Origin: Cloacibacillus evryensis DSM 19522
GTDB lineage: Bacteria; Synergistota; Synergistia; Synergistales; Synergistaceae
DNA: 64,000 bases
Reading direction: 5' to 3'
NCBI RefSeq assembly: GCF_000585335.1
Contig: NZ_KK073872.1
Location: 192,001 to 256,000 of the forward strand
A program made the position numbers and the translations under genes. Below, piece by piece: positions 32,251 through 41,248 of this stretch. The notes under the pieces were generated by a model. That model was not told where the DNA came from and did no database searches. It worked only from the letters and a program-made list of their open reading frames with translations. Every line of letters starts with the position of its first letter. The first letter of the stretch is position 1.

Positions 32251-34665
32251 TTAAGGAAGAGGGCCGTCCCAGAACCGCGGCACTCCGATGGTATAGCCTA
32301 TCGTGAAACCGCCGTCATCGTCGTAGACGAATACCAGTTTGCTGCTGAAGTTGTTCGTCGGGATGGACAGCGCCGCGCCCACCTCCCAGCGGCTGTCGGC
32401 GTTCTTCCAGTCGTACATGGTCTGTCCGTAGTTGCCGAATATCTCCACGTTCACTCCGCCCCACCACGAGCGGGTGAATACTCGTTCTATTCCAAGGTGG
32501 AGCCAGTAAGCCTGGTCCCCTACCAGCGGGTGCTGCCCGAGGCTGTAGAGCTCTTCGCGCGTGCCGAGCATCGCCGCGTAGGCGAGGCTGTCGGCATCTC
32601 CCGTTTTGAGGCCGCCGGCAAAGATCACCTTACCCATCTTCAGGAATGGGACGTAGGTACGGAATTGGGTGTTCGAGACCACGTTATGATCTATCGGGAA
32701 CCAGAGGTCGCTCATAACGACCATCCCCTTCGTCGGCAGTATAGGGTCGTCAAGCGTGTTGAAGCTGAACGTAAAGTATGGGCCGTGATCGTTGATCGTA
32801 TCATTGCCGAGCGAGGTGACGCGCTGCGCTCCGTAGCCGAGGCCTACGCGCAAACGTCCGTTTAGCTTTTTGTACCAGGCGGCTTTTGCCGTATACCGCT
32901 CAAATTCGGCGTTCCCGTAATTATATGGCTCGTACTCTTCCCGGCGTCCCGCGAGCACGAGTCCCCACTGGGAATCTTTCTCGTCCTCCACCGTGAAGTA
33001 GCGCATCATCGCGCCCCAGGTGGTGCCAAAGCGGAACTCGAGCGAGGCGGAATCTCCCGCCATGAGGGTGTCGTGCACCACCGCGGAGAGCGAGATCCAG
33101 CGATTCCAGTAAAGGTTGCTCGCATATCCGTCTACGCCAAATTCATATTTCGCGGGCCGTTCTATCTGGAAGATGACGGCGACCGAGCCGCGCGAGATGT
33201 TCTCCGTGCGTCCGTCGACAGACTTTATGTCGTCGCGCGTTGATATCTGGGTCACTGTGTCCGCCACGAGCCTCATATCTAGCGGCTTGCCGATCCAGTC
33301 TTCGTACTTTTCATGCAGCTCCTCGGCAACTCCCTCAGGGACCCCCTCGAAGCGCACCTCGGCGACGACGGGGGGGCCGTACCTCCTGGTTCGCTCCACT
33401 CTGCTGTGATCCCAGGTATGGCATTTTTCTTCGACAAGTTTCTTCAGCTCGGGGACCTTTTCCTCGGCGGCTTCCATCCCTTTGTCGATTATCTTGTCAT
33501 AGCCTCCTGAGGCGAAGGTACTGAACCCGCTCACCTCGGGGGTGATGACAAGGTCGGCGGCTTCCACGTTTTGGCGGATCTGCTGCACCATGAGAATATC
33601 CAGCGTCTGCGCCGCGACGTCGAACATGGTGCGGAAGTTCTCGTTTTTCTTTGTAATATCCTCCGGAGAGAGGTTGACGGCGACGATCGGATGTCCCGGG
33701 AATATCTTTTTCGCCTCGAGTACCGGCAGGTTGGCCTTCAGGCCGCCGTCGACCAGGAGCATGCCGTTCATCGGCCAGGGGTCGAAGACGACGGGTATCG
33801 ACATCGAGGCGCGCAGCGCGGAAGCCAGGTTGCCGTTGCGCAGTATGACGGTGTCGCCGTTCCCCAGATTCGTAGCCACCGCGGCAAAGGGGATCGGAAG
33901 GTGGTCGAAGTCCGTCACCGAAACGTGGGAGGTAAGGTCGCTGAGGAAGGCGTAGAGGTCTTTCGCGTTGAGGGCTCCGAGGCGTCCCTGCTCGTTTTTA
34001 TTTTTGTCTATCGTAAAGGAGAACAGCGAATCGCCTGGGACGGCCGGTTTGTTATAGCCGTTTATGAGGTCGCTCCTGTTTCGCCCCGACATTATCTCCA
34101 TGAGGTCAACCTTTGACAGCACCTCGCGCATATCCTCAGGCGTGCGTCCCGAGGCGTAAAGGCCGCCCATTATCGAGCCCATGCTGGTGCCGATTATGGC
34201 GGCCACGGGGATTTTTTCGCGTTCAAGGACCTCGAACACGCCGAGGTGCGAGAGCCCTTTCATGCCGCCGCCGCAAAGGACCAGCACGACGCCCTCTTTA
34301 TGAGGGAATCCCCAGCTCTGCATGTGTGCCCGCGTCTCGGGACTGTCCCGCTCAAATTGCGCGCGCGCCGCCCCCTGTTCGCCTTGGCGAACGGTTAAAA
34401 CTTCCTCTGGGGGCAAGCCTGCGGATGCGTCTGCCGCGTGCGCCGCCCCCTGTTCGCCCTGGCGAACAGTTAAAACTTCCTCCGGGGGCAAGCCCGCGGA
34501 TGCGTCTGCCGCGTGCGCCGCCCCCTGTTCGCCCTGGCGAACAGTTAAAACTTCCTCCGGGGGCAAGCCTGCGGATGCGTCTGCCGCCCCGGCCCAATTT
34601 GTCACCGTAAGGAGGATCAAAAACATGTATAAAATAATTTTATTCTTAAAAATTTGCTTCATCAT
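32251..34665 (-). CDS. Patatin-like phospholipase fused to POTRA and outer-membrane barrel (type Vd autotransporter)
   Basis: Protein of 804 residues. Signal peptide (about 1-27), three tandem 25-residue repeats starting ADASAGLPPEEVLTVRQGEQ (about 28-102), a patatin domain (about 125-320) with oxyanion VLCGGGMKGLSHLG, nucleophile GTSMGS and Asp in LLVDGGLKANLPV, then a POTRA-like segment (about 415-480) and a C-terminal 16-strand-type beta-barrel ending IGYTIGVPRFWDGPLP. This is the PlpD architecture: the lipase is carried to the surface by its own barrel. Likely a phospholipase A at the cell surface. The stop codon is 4 bp from RPT1 copy 1. AAAGGTGG precedes the start. Confidence 0.92.
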   Translation of the reverse strand: MMKQIFKNKIILYMFLILLTVTNWAGAADASAGLPPEEVLTVRQGEQGAAHAADASAGLPPEEVLTVRQGEQGAAHAADASAGLPPEEVLTVRQGEQGAARAQFERDSPETRAHMQSWGFPHKEGVVLVLCGGGMKGLSHLGVFEVLEREKIPVAAIIGTSMGSIMGGLYASGRTPEDMREVLSKVDLMEIMSGRNRSDLINGYNKPAVPGDSLFSFTIDKNKNEQGRLGALNAKDLYAFLSDLTSHVSVTDFDHLPIPFAAVATNLGNGDTVILRNGNLASALRASMSIPVVFDPWPMNGMLLVDGGLKANLPVLEAKKIFPGHPIVAVNLSPEDITKKNENFRTMFDVAAQTLDILMVQQIRQNVEAADLVITPEVSGFSTFASGGYDKIIDKGMEAAEEKVPELKKLVEEKCHTWDHSRVERTRRYGPPVVAEVRFEGVPEGVAEELHEKYEDWIGKPLDMRLVADTVTQISTRDDIKSVDGRTENISRGSVAVIFQIERPAKYEFGVDGYASNLYWNRWISLSAVVHDTLMAGDSASLEFRFGTTWGAMMRYFTVEDEKDSQWGLVLAGRREEYEPYNYGNAEFERYTAKAAWYKKLNGRLRVGLGYGAQRVTSLGNDTINDHGPYFTFSFNTLDDPILPTKGMVVMSDLWFPIDHNVVSNTQFRTYVPFLKMGKVIFAGGLKTGDADSLAYAAMLGTREELYSLGQHPLVGDQAYWLHLGIERVFTRSWWGGVNVEIFGNYGQTMYDWKNADSRWEVGAALSIPTNNFSSKLVFVYDDDGGFTIGYTIGVPRFWDGPLP
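34367..34591 (-). repeat. Three tandem 75-bp repeats inside the patatin gene
   Basis: Units start at 34367, 34442 and 34517 with a 75-bp period and only a few substitutions; each encodes 25 residues (starting ADASAGLPPEEVL). Near-identity at DNA level points to recent amplification and likely copy-number variation between strains. Confidence 0.9.
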
Positions 34666-35150
34666 TCGACCACCTTTACAAAATACCGAAAAAATACCGA
34701 TGAGTAGTTTCCCCTCAAGATAATTCTACGCCATTTGTCCGCCATAAGTCTATGTTTTTCCACGAAAATAGAGTAACGGACTTATACGCCAACGGCCTTT
34801 TTGTTTGCTGATTTTATATATGCGGCATATGCCGTCCGATGTAATATCAGCCATTGTGCAAAGCATACAATATAAGGAGCGGAATAGAGGGGGATTTTGT
34901 GCCTCAATCCCAATGACATATCCGTCGGATTGAAATACATTATTTGCGGTCTGCCATGCGGCAAACAAAAATAAAGAGGCGGTCGGAACATAGGGGTTTT
35001 CAAAGGCTTGACGGCATCTTACGGGCAGACAGCCGCCGCCGCAAAACCAAGAAGGACATGTGAGGTTCCAGAAAGGATTTTTATACTTGCGGCGGCGCGC
35101 AGGCGTTAGTTCCGCGCGCCGGCGTCTAAATTTTATTGCGGAGGGTATCT
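34666..35150. other. 485-bp divergent intergenic region
   Basis: Upstream region of the patatin and of the hydantoinase-like genes. AT-rich near 34680-34840, with the palindrome GGCATATGCC near 34825. Close to the plus-strand gene CGGCGCGC (35093-35100) pairs with GCGCGCCG (35114-35121) around a 13-base loop in the presumed leader. Short frames here (72-73 codons on the minus strand) have no ribosome site and are not supported. Confidence 0.4.
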
Positions 35151-36788
35151 ATGCGGAAAGGACAGGAAGCCAGGCTGAAGAGGCTGACGATAGGCATCGA
35201 CGTCGGCGGGACCAACACGGACGGGGTGCTTTACGATACGGAGACGCGGAGCATCTTATCCTCCGTGAAGACCTCCACCGATCACGCGGATTATAGGAGC
35301 TCGATCGAAACCGCCGTGGGCAGGCTGCTTCAGTCCGCCTCTCCCGGGGAGATAATATCGCTCAACATCTCCACCACTCTGTCGACCAACGCGCTGCTGG
35401 AGGGCAAGGGCGCTCCCGTGGCGCTGGCGCTCATCGGCTACGAGGATTTTCCGCACATAAAGGATGAAATACTGCGGGAGGTCTCTCCGGCGGCGCTGCT
35501 TTCGGCCCGCGGCGGCCACAACGGCTGGGGGAAGGAGCGCCAGGCTCTTGACCGCGAAGCTTTGCTGCGGTTCGCGAAAGAAAATTCCGGCGGCTATTTT
35601 GCCGTTTCGTCGCTGTATTCGCCGCGCAACCCACTTCATGAGATGGAGGCCGCCGGCATCATAAAGGCCGCCGGGTGCGCGGGCGTCACCTGCGGACATG
35701 AGATGGCGCGCTCAAAGCTGAATTCGGTAAAGCGCACGGTGACTGCTTTCCTGAATTCATCGCTGATGGATGTGACGGAACGCCTGATCGGCGGCGTGGA
35801 ATTCTGCGCGGCCTCCCACGGCCTCCGCTGCCCCGTGATGTTCCTGCGCAGCGACAGCTCGCTCGTCTGCGGGCAGTGGTGCGCGCGGTTCCCGCTGGAG
35901 ACTGTCTTTTCTGGGCCCGCCGCCAGCATGCGCGGCGCGATGCTGCTCGGCGGCGTCAAGAACGAGGACGCGGTCATCGCCGATATGGGGGGGACCTCTA
36001 CGGACATCGGCGTCGTAAGGAACGGAAAGGCTCTCTATTCAAAAGAGGGGGCCGCTATCGGCAATTATCGTACGATGATCCCTTCGCTTGAGATAAACTC
36101 GATCGCTCTCGGCGGCGACAGCTCGGTCAAGATCGGCGAAGATGGGCGGCTTGCCATCGGCCCGGAGAGGGTTCAACCCTACTGCCGGGCATCCGCGGGG
36201 GAAGAATGCGGCTACACGCCGACCGACGCTCTGGCCTCCCTCGGCATCGCGGGGGTCGGAAGCAGCGGCAGAAGCCTCCGTGCCTCAAATGAATACGGCG
36301 AGAGGTTGGGCCTGTCGGCGATAGAATTCGCGAGGCTCGTGCGCAAAGAGGTTTCGGAACGGCTGCGTGAAGCGCTTGCGCAAAGCGGCAAAGAGGCGAG
36401 GCGCATCTGCGTCGGCGCTCCGATCGCGGCCTTCGCCGGCGGAGACAACTGCTCGGTGCCTGACGATGCGGCGATCGCCAGCGCCGCCGGGGCGGCCTCA
36501 AGCTCGCTTTCGCTGGACTGCACCGTCTCCATTCTGCACAATTTCTTCGACGGTAATTTTTACGCCTTTCTTCCCGTAAGCCAGATAAAGGGTTCGGATC
36601 TGGAGTCCGTCCTTTCGCGGTCGCGCGCCGCGCTTGAAAAATATCTGACCGAACAGGCCGCGCTTATGGGGTTTAAAGATGTCTCGGCCGGGATCAGCGA
36701 GGAATATGAATATATCGGAAGAGAAAAATGCCTTTCGTCGCTCGCGGCGATCACTTTGAGCGGCAAGGTGATTGTGCATAATGTATAA
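35151..36788 (+). CDS. Hydantoinase/oxoprolinase-family (actin-fold ATPase) protein
   Basis: Protein of about 545 residues with the ASKHA fold. Phosphate-1 motif TIGIDVGGTNTDGVLYD at the N-terminus, phosphate-2 motif VIADMGGTSTDIGVV near residue 280, and a C-terminal adenosine region (DAAIASAAGAASSSL near residue 440). Members of this family hydrolyse hydantoins or 5-oxoproline with ATP, but the short versions have no settled reaction. It precedes a B12-dependent mutase-like gene, and some mutases are reactivated by actin-fold ATPases (for example MutL for glutamate mutase), so a reactivase role is a second possibility. GGAGGGT precedes ATG 35151, and the in-frame ATG at 35136 is rejected. 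Confidence 0.85.
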   Translation: MRKGQEARLKRLTIGIDVGGTNTDGVLYDTETRSILSSVKTSTDHADYRSSIETAVGRLLQSASPGEIISLNISTTLSTNALLEGKGAPVALALIGYEDFPHIKDEILREVSPAALLSARGGHNGWGKERQALDREALLRFAKENSGGYFAVSSLYSPRNPLHEMEAAGIIKAAGCAGVTCGHEMARSKLNSVKRTVTAFLNSSLMDVTERLIGGVEFCAASHGLRCPVMFLRSDSSLVCGQWCARFPLETVFSGPAASMRGAMLLGGVKNEDAVIADMGGTSTDIGVVRNGKALYSKEGAAIGNYRTMIPSLEINSIALGGDSSVKIGEDGRLAIGPERVQPYCRASAGEECGYTPTDALASLGIAGVGSSGRSLRASNEYGERLGLSAIEFARLVRKEVSERLREALAQSGKEARRICVGAPIAAFAGGDNCSVPDDAAIASAAGAASSSLSLDCTVSILHNFFDGNFYAFLPVSQIKGSDLESVLSRSRAALEKYLTEQAALMGFKDVSAGISEEYEYIGREKCLSSLAAITLSGKVIVHNV

Positions 36789-36967
36789 ATAAGCGGAAGG
36801 CATTTTGTTTAATTTCTTTAATAAGTTTATAAAATTATTTATTATGCACAAAAATAAAATCCAGAAAAATCAATCTTTCATCAACTCTTTACAATGACGT
36901 TACGGAAAAATGGATATAAAGTATGGGCTACAGGTTGCAGGCCACGTACAATTTGGAGGCATTAAAA

Positions 36968-38743
36968 ATGATAATTTCACTAAAAGACCGCATTGCCGAT
37001 ATATTGAAGGAAACGCCGCTCCCAAAGGCCAAGGATGTAACGGACGAATCACACAGGCTTGCCGCGGAGATAAACATTGGCCGCACCAAATTTATGGATA
37101 AATATGACGTTTCGTCGGAACTTGAATATAAGCGCAGGTGCGTCAAAGAGGGGCGCATCATGTATCACGCCCACATCGGCATGAACACATGGAATGAGAC
37201 GGTGATTGCCCTGGGCGAAGTATATGATTTCGCCGAAAAAAACGGTTTCGTACTCGACCGCGCCGGTATTTGCCTCGACCGCCGCATGTCGCTGCCGCCG
37301 GAACTGAGAAAGTCCGCGCCGCAGGAAACGGGGCCGTACCTTGAGACCGAGGGGGACTGGCGGCAGGTGGGGCAGGCCGCGCCGATCCAGCCGCACATGG
37401 GAGACTTCATCATCGGCTTTCCCGCCTCGACGGTAAACGCGATGGCGGCGCTCCGCGCCGGCGTGACGACGGTCGGGAATCTTTCGCAGTTCTTCGCCCA
37501 CGAAGCGCCGATGTGGAAGCGGACCGATATCACGACGGTCGAGACCGTCAAAGCGATCGGCATTATGGGAGCGTTGAGAGAGAAGGGGACGCTGATGCAC
37601 TCCTATCTCGACGACGGCTTTGGGGCGCTTTTCCTCGACTGCGCGACGAGCGCGGCCTGGGCCTATCTCGAAAGATACATCGTCGAGGATCTTCTCGGAG
37701 CCAAGCTCGCCCACTGCGTCGGCGGACTGGTCTCCGACCCGATCAAACGCACGGGTTGGGTCTTCGCGCTCGACGAGATACACGATCACGACTGCATCGG
37801 CTCGATGTTCTACGGCGACACGATCTCCGCGAGCAGCGTGCCGGAGGAGAACCGCTCGCTGGCGGCCGAATACCTGATATGGGATATAATGGCCCAGCTA
37901 GAATGCCCAACTGGCCACGGACTGATGCCGGTGCCTTTCACCGAGGCGCTGCGCGCGCCGTCGCTCGAAGAGATCTGCGAAATACAGCAGTGGGCGCGCG
38001 AGATGGAGCGTATCGCCAGGCGCATGCACCCGCACTTTGACTTTACGGCGAGCAGATCTTTCGCCGCCTCGATCTGCGCCAAGGGCAAAGGCATTTTTAA
38101 AAACGCGCTCGACTTCTTCGCCGACTGCGGCGTGGATACGAGGGACGCGGTACAACTGCTTTATATCCTCAAAAAAATCGGCCCGCGGGCCTTTGAGGAC
38201 GAACTCAACCCCGGCGCGAGAGACAAAGAGAAGACCTCCGCGGGCGGCGAACCGATCCCCAACGACATCTTCACGCGGACGCTGGAACAGGTCGACACCT
38301 GGCGGCCGCACTACGAAAGCGGCGAGGTCCGCGAAAAGCTATCGGGCATAAAGGTGCTGCTCGCCTCGACGGACGTGCACGAGCACGGCCTGCTCCTCAT
38401 CGACCGGCTGCTTACGGCGGCGGGGGCGCTGGTGGACAATATCGGCGCCGAGCGCAACCCCGACGAGGTCGTCTCCGAAGCGGCAAAGCACAGGGCGGAA
38501 ATGGTGTTCATCAGCACCCACAACGGCATGGCGCTGGAATACGCGCGCAACCTTCTCGACGAAATGGAGGAGGAGGACTACAAGGTCCCCGTCTGCATGG
38601 GCGGAGTGCTCAACCAAAACACCGCGGAGGGCACCACCCCGGTGGATGTGAGCGGGGAGCTTGAGGGGATGGGCGTGACGGTGGTAACGGACCTGCGGCT
38701 GCTGCCGGAGCGTACCGCCGCCGCAAAGAAACGCGTTTTATAA
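36968..38743 (+). CDS. B12-dependent mutase-like protein with C-terminal cobalamin-binding domain
   Basis: Cytoplasmic protein of about 591 residues. The C-terminal 135 residues form a B12-binding domain: LLASTDVHEHGLLLIDRLL holds the Asp-x-His-x-x-Gly motif that ligates cobalt from below, then STHNG in place of the S-x-L site and VCMGGVLN as the GG motif. The first 420 residues look like the substrate/radical TIM barrel of an aminomutase or carbon-skeleton mutase (MGDFIIGFPASTVNAMAALR, ALDEIHDHDCIGSMFYGDT), but I cannot match a specific enzyme. TTGGAGGC lies eight bases before ATG 36968. Between an actin-fold ATPase gene and a TRAP binding-protein gene it suggests a catabolic module for an organic or amino acid. 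Confidence 0.8.
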   Translation: MIISLKDRIADILKETPLPKAKDVTDESHRLAAEINIGRTKFMDKYDVSSELEYKRRCVKEGRIMYHAHIGMNTWNETVIALGEVYDFAEKNGFVLDRAGICLDRRMSLPPELRKSAPQETGPYLETEGDWRQVGQAAPIQPHMGDFIIGFPASTVNAMAALRAGVTTVGNLSQFFAHEAPMWKRTDITTVETVKAIGIMGALREKGTLMHSYLDDGFGALFLDCATSAAWAYLERYIVEDLLGAKLAHCVGGLVSDPIKRTGWVFALDEIHDHDCIGSMFYGDTISASSVPEENRSLAAEYLIWDIMAQLECPTGHGLMPVPFTEALRAPSLEEICEIQQWAREMERIARRMHPHFDFTASRSFAASICAKGKGIFKNALDFFADCGVDTRDAVQLLYILKKIGPRAFEDELNPGARDKEKTSAGGEPIPNDIFTRTLEQVDTWRPHYESGEVREKLSGIKVLLASTDVHEHGLLLIDRLLTAAGALVDNIGAERNPDEVVSEAAKHRAEMVFISTHNGMALEYARNLLDEMEEEDYKVPVCMGGVLNQNTAEGTTPVDVSGELEGMGVTVVTDLRLLPERTAAAKKRVL

Positions 38744-38782
38744 GGTTTTGCAAATCCATACATACAAAAGGGGAGATTCATT

Positions 38783-39820
38783 ATGCTACACAGAGGTTTT
38801 TTTAAGTTTTTAGCTTCACCGTTCGCGCTGGCCGTCTTGGTACTGCTGCTTTGCGGGGCACGGAGCGCTCAGGCCGCTCCGCTGGTCCTCAAGTTTGCCG
38901 GGCAGAACCCGCCCGATCACTTCGCGACCGTTTCGATGAGGGACATCGCGAAAGAGGTTGAGAAAAATACCAACGGGCGTATCCAGATCAAAGTATTCCC
39001 CGCAAATCAGTTGGGCGACTATTCCCTTGTGTATGAGGAGCTCGTCCGCGGCACCATCGAAATGGCGGCGATCTCCTTCCCCAGCCAGTTTGACAGCAGA
39101 ATGGACCTCATCTATGTCCACGGCTACACAGGCAGCTACGCTCAGGTCGCGAAAGTATACGCCCCCAACGGCTGGTTCTTCAAAAAGATGGACGAGTTCA
39201 ACAAGGCGCTCGGCGTCAAACTTCTCGGGATGTACCTTGAGGGCATGGTCGGCATGGGCACGGTGAAAGAGATGAGAGATCCGCTCAACCCGAAGGTAGA
39301 CCACGGCGTGCTGCTCCGCATACCGAACATGGACGTCTTCAAGACGGCTCTTGAAGGGTCAAAGTACCGCACGATCTCCATCCCCTTCGCGGACGTCTAC
39401 CAGTCGATGCAGACAGGAGTCTGCGACGGCGACACCGGATACTCGATAGTCGCGGCCTACACGGCGCTCGGCGACGTAATCAAGCACTGGTACAACCTCA
39501 ACAAAAACACGGAATGCCTCGGCATCATGATCAGCGCCAAGGTCTGGGACAAACTCTCGAACGACGACAAAAAAGTCCTTCAGGCGGCGGTCAACAAACA
39601 GACGGCCCTCTCAATAAAGAACGCAGAGGCGAATGACAAAAAATTCCTCGAACTGATGAGGAAAAAGGGCATCAAGGTCCACACATACACGACAGAGCAG
39701 CTTCGCCCGCTCATGGACGCCTTCGCGGCGACATGGGGCCAGCTCGATCAGTCAAAGGGCAAAGAGCTGATGGACGAATTCCGCAAAGAGATGAAGAGGA
39801 TATCCGACAGCACCAAATAA
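38783..39820 (+). CDS. TRAP transporter substrate-binding protein (DctP family)
   Basis: Periplasmic binding protein of 345 residues for an organic acid or similar solute. Signal peptide (about 1-32, ending AQAAP), then LKFAGQNPPDHFATVSMRDI, IQIKVFPANQLGDYSLVYEE and the conserved arginine region VDHGVLLRIPNMDVFKT that usually contacts a carboxylate. The DctQ/DctM membrane subunits are not adjacent; a terminator follows it. It is 40 bp downstream of the B12-protein gene and probably in one transcript with it. Confidence 0.92.
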   Translation: MLHRGFFKFLASPFALAVLVLLLCGARSAQAAPLVLKFAGQNPPDHFATVSMRDIAKEVEKNTNGRIQIKVFPANQLGDYSLVYEELVRGTIEMAAISFPSQFDSRMDLIYVHGYTGSYAQVAKVYAPNGWFFKKMDEFNKALGVKLLGMYLEGMVGMGTVKEMRDPLNPKVDHGVLLRIPNMDVFKTALEGSKYRTISIPFADVYQSMQTGVCDGDTGYSIVAAYTALGDVIKHWYNLNKNTECLGIMISAKVWDKLSNDDKKVLQAAVNKQTALSIKNAEANDKKFLELMRKKGIKVHTYTTEQLRPLMDAFAATWGQLDQSKGKELMDEFRKEMKRISDSTK

Positions 39821-39846
39821 ACAGATCGCTCCTCCCAACCGACAGA

Positions 39847-39884
39847 AGAGCCAGGCCGTGCTTTCGCACGGCCTGGCTCTTTCA
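39847..39884. terminator. Strong terminator between the TRAP binding-protein and regulator genes
   Basis: Perfect 15-bp stem (39847-39861 with 39866-39880) and a four-base TTTC loop, followed by TTCAT on the plus strand. Lying between convergent genes, it probably serves mainly the plus strand and perhaps both. Confidence 0.85.
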
Positions 39885-39908
39885 TAACCATTATACCGGC
39901 CGCAAAGA

Positions 39909-41147
39909 TCAGCGGCTGCCGCCGCGGTTGCCCAGCTCTTTCATATAAAGCGCGAGGTAATAGGCCATCACCTGCTTAAAATCCTGCATCGAGATGCCGA
40001 GCCGCTCTTCTATCTTCTGCAAACGGTAGGAGAGCGTGTTTCTGTGAAGGTGGAGCTTTTCGGCGGCCTGCTGCTTACTGAAAAAGGACTCGCAATAAAC
40101 CTTGAACGTATCAAGCAGGTCGTGAGCGTCACCGTCGCCGCCAAGCGCGGCGAGCCTCTTTTCAATGAAGCGCAGTGAAAAATGAGGCTTTACTGAAATA
40201 AGCATCTCCTCCAGCAGCAGCCTGTCGAAGGTGTAGGCTCCCGGAGGCATGGACAGCTTTTCGGCAATGCCGACGACGTCCCAGGCGTTGCGGTAGGCGT
40301 TGGGCAATTCAAAGAGGTTGTGCGCGGGATGCCCCACGCCGATTATCGTTTCGAGAGAGGCATCCTTCAGCTTGTTGTATATCTCCCCCGCGGATTCGCA
40401 CGAAGCCTCGATATCCTCTTCAAGATGTTTTTCATCGATGTCGCAGGGCCGTATCACGACAAAACGATCCCGCGCCACGCTCGCAATGATGTTCTGCGGA
40501 TCGGGGAAAATCTCCCGCAGCAGTACGATGACGCGCCCGTGCATCGAGGAGTAATCTATCTCGTCCTCTATCGGATCGGAATAACTCTCATAGGATATCT
40601 TCACCGGGTTTTTTTCCAGGCCGAGGCCGCGGAAGTTTGAAAAGAAGACCGCGATCACGCCGTGCGGCTGATCGAGCTCTATGCCGAACTGTTCGGCGCG
40701 CTTGGTGAGCAGGGCGTGATCGTCACGGTTCGGATCAAACACGCCGATATCGCGGACGAGCTCGTTTATCTTCTTCTGCGGAGAGCTCAGCGACGGGGAG
40801 AGTATCTTCTCGCGCAGCATGCTCTCTATCTGGTTCTTCACAAGCAGCGAGAACTGCATTACGACCTCCGGCTCGCCGGCTATCGCGGCGGTGCCTATCA
40901 CCCTGCCGTTATAAAACAGCGGCACCGTCGACCCGGGGTACCACACTCCAAGCTCCTTGGCCGCCTTCGCGTCGTCGAAGCTCATCTTCTTATATTTTAC
41001 GCAAGGGATAGACGAGGGGTGGAAGTCCCCTATCCTCTCCTTCGCCGGAGAGCCGATTATGATCCCGTTGATGTCCGTGATGATTATGCTGCGGCCCATC
41101 ATCGAGCTCAGGTATTCCGAAATTTCCTGCGCATATTTTGACAGCAT
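39909..41147 (-). CDS. CdaR-family transcriptional regulator (sugar-diacid type)
   Basis: Cytoplasmic one-component regulator of 412 residues: an N-terminal diacid-recognition domain (ITDINGIIIGSPAKERIGDF), a central GGDEF-like domain, and a C-terminal PucR-type helix-turn-helix (SKQQAAEKLHLHRNTLSYRL). Known CdaR proteins sense glucarate, galactarate or glycerate. It converges on the B12/TRAP cluster, so it could control that cluster with an organic acid as ligand; this is positional inference. No receiver domain, so not a two-component regulator. Confidence 0.9.
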   Translation of the reverse strand: MLSKYAQEISEYLSSMMGRSIIITDINGIIIGSPAKERIGDFHPSSIPCVKYKKMSFDDAKAAKELGVWYPGSTVPLFYNGRVIGTAAIAGEPEVVMQFSLLVKNQIESMLREKILSPSLSSPQKKINELVRDIGVFDPNRDDHALLTKRAEQFGIELDQPHGVIAVFFSNFRGLGLEKNPVKISYESYSDPIEDEIDYSSMHGRVIVLLREIFPDPQNIIASVARDRFVVIRPCDIDEKHLEEDIEASCESAGEIYNKLKDASLETIIGVGHPAHNLFELPNAYRNAWDVVGIAEKLSMPPGAYTFDRLLLEEMLISVKPHFSLRFIEKRLAALGGDGDAHDLLDTFKVYCESFFSKQQAAEKLHLHRNTLSYRLQKIEERLGISMQDFKQVMAYYLALYMKELGNRGGSR

Positions 41148-41248
41148 CGTTTTACTCCTATGTTATTGCTAATCAGATATCTGATGAACGCAAAACAAGC
41201 GCGCCGTATGGCTCGTCCGCCCGTCCGGCGCGGATGATCCCGCGCCCT

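Noticed and set aside
34367-34591. Regular 75-bp repeats as a CRISPR-like array
   Set aside because: They are direct tandem units without variable spacers, and they lie in frame inside the patatin gene.
34750-35003. Two overlapping frames of 72-73 codons on the minus strand upstream of the hydantoinase-like gene
   Set aside because: No ribosome site, and no domain or signal visible; probably chance in AT-rich DNA.
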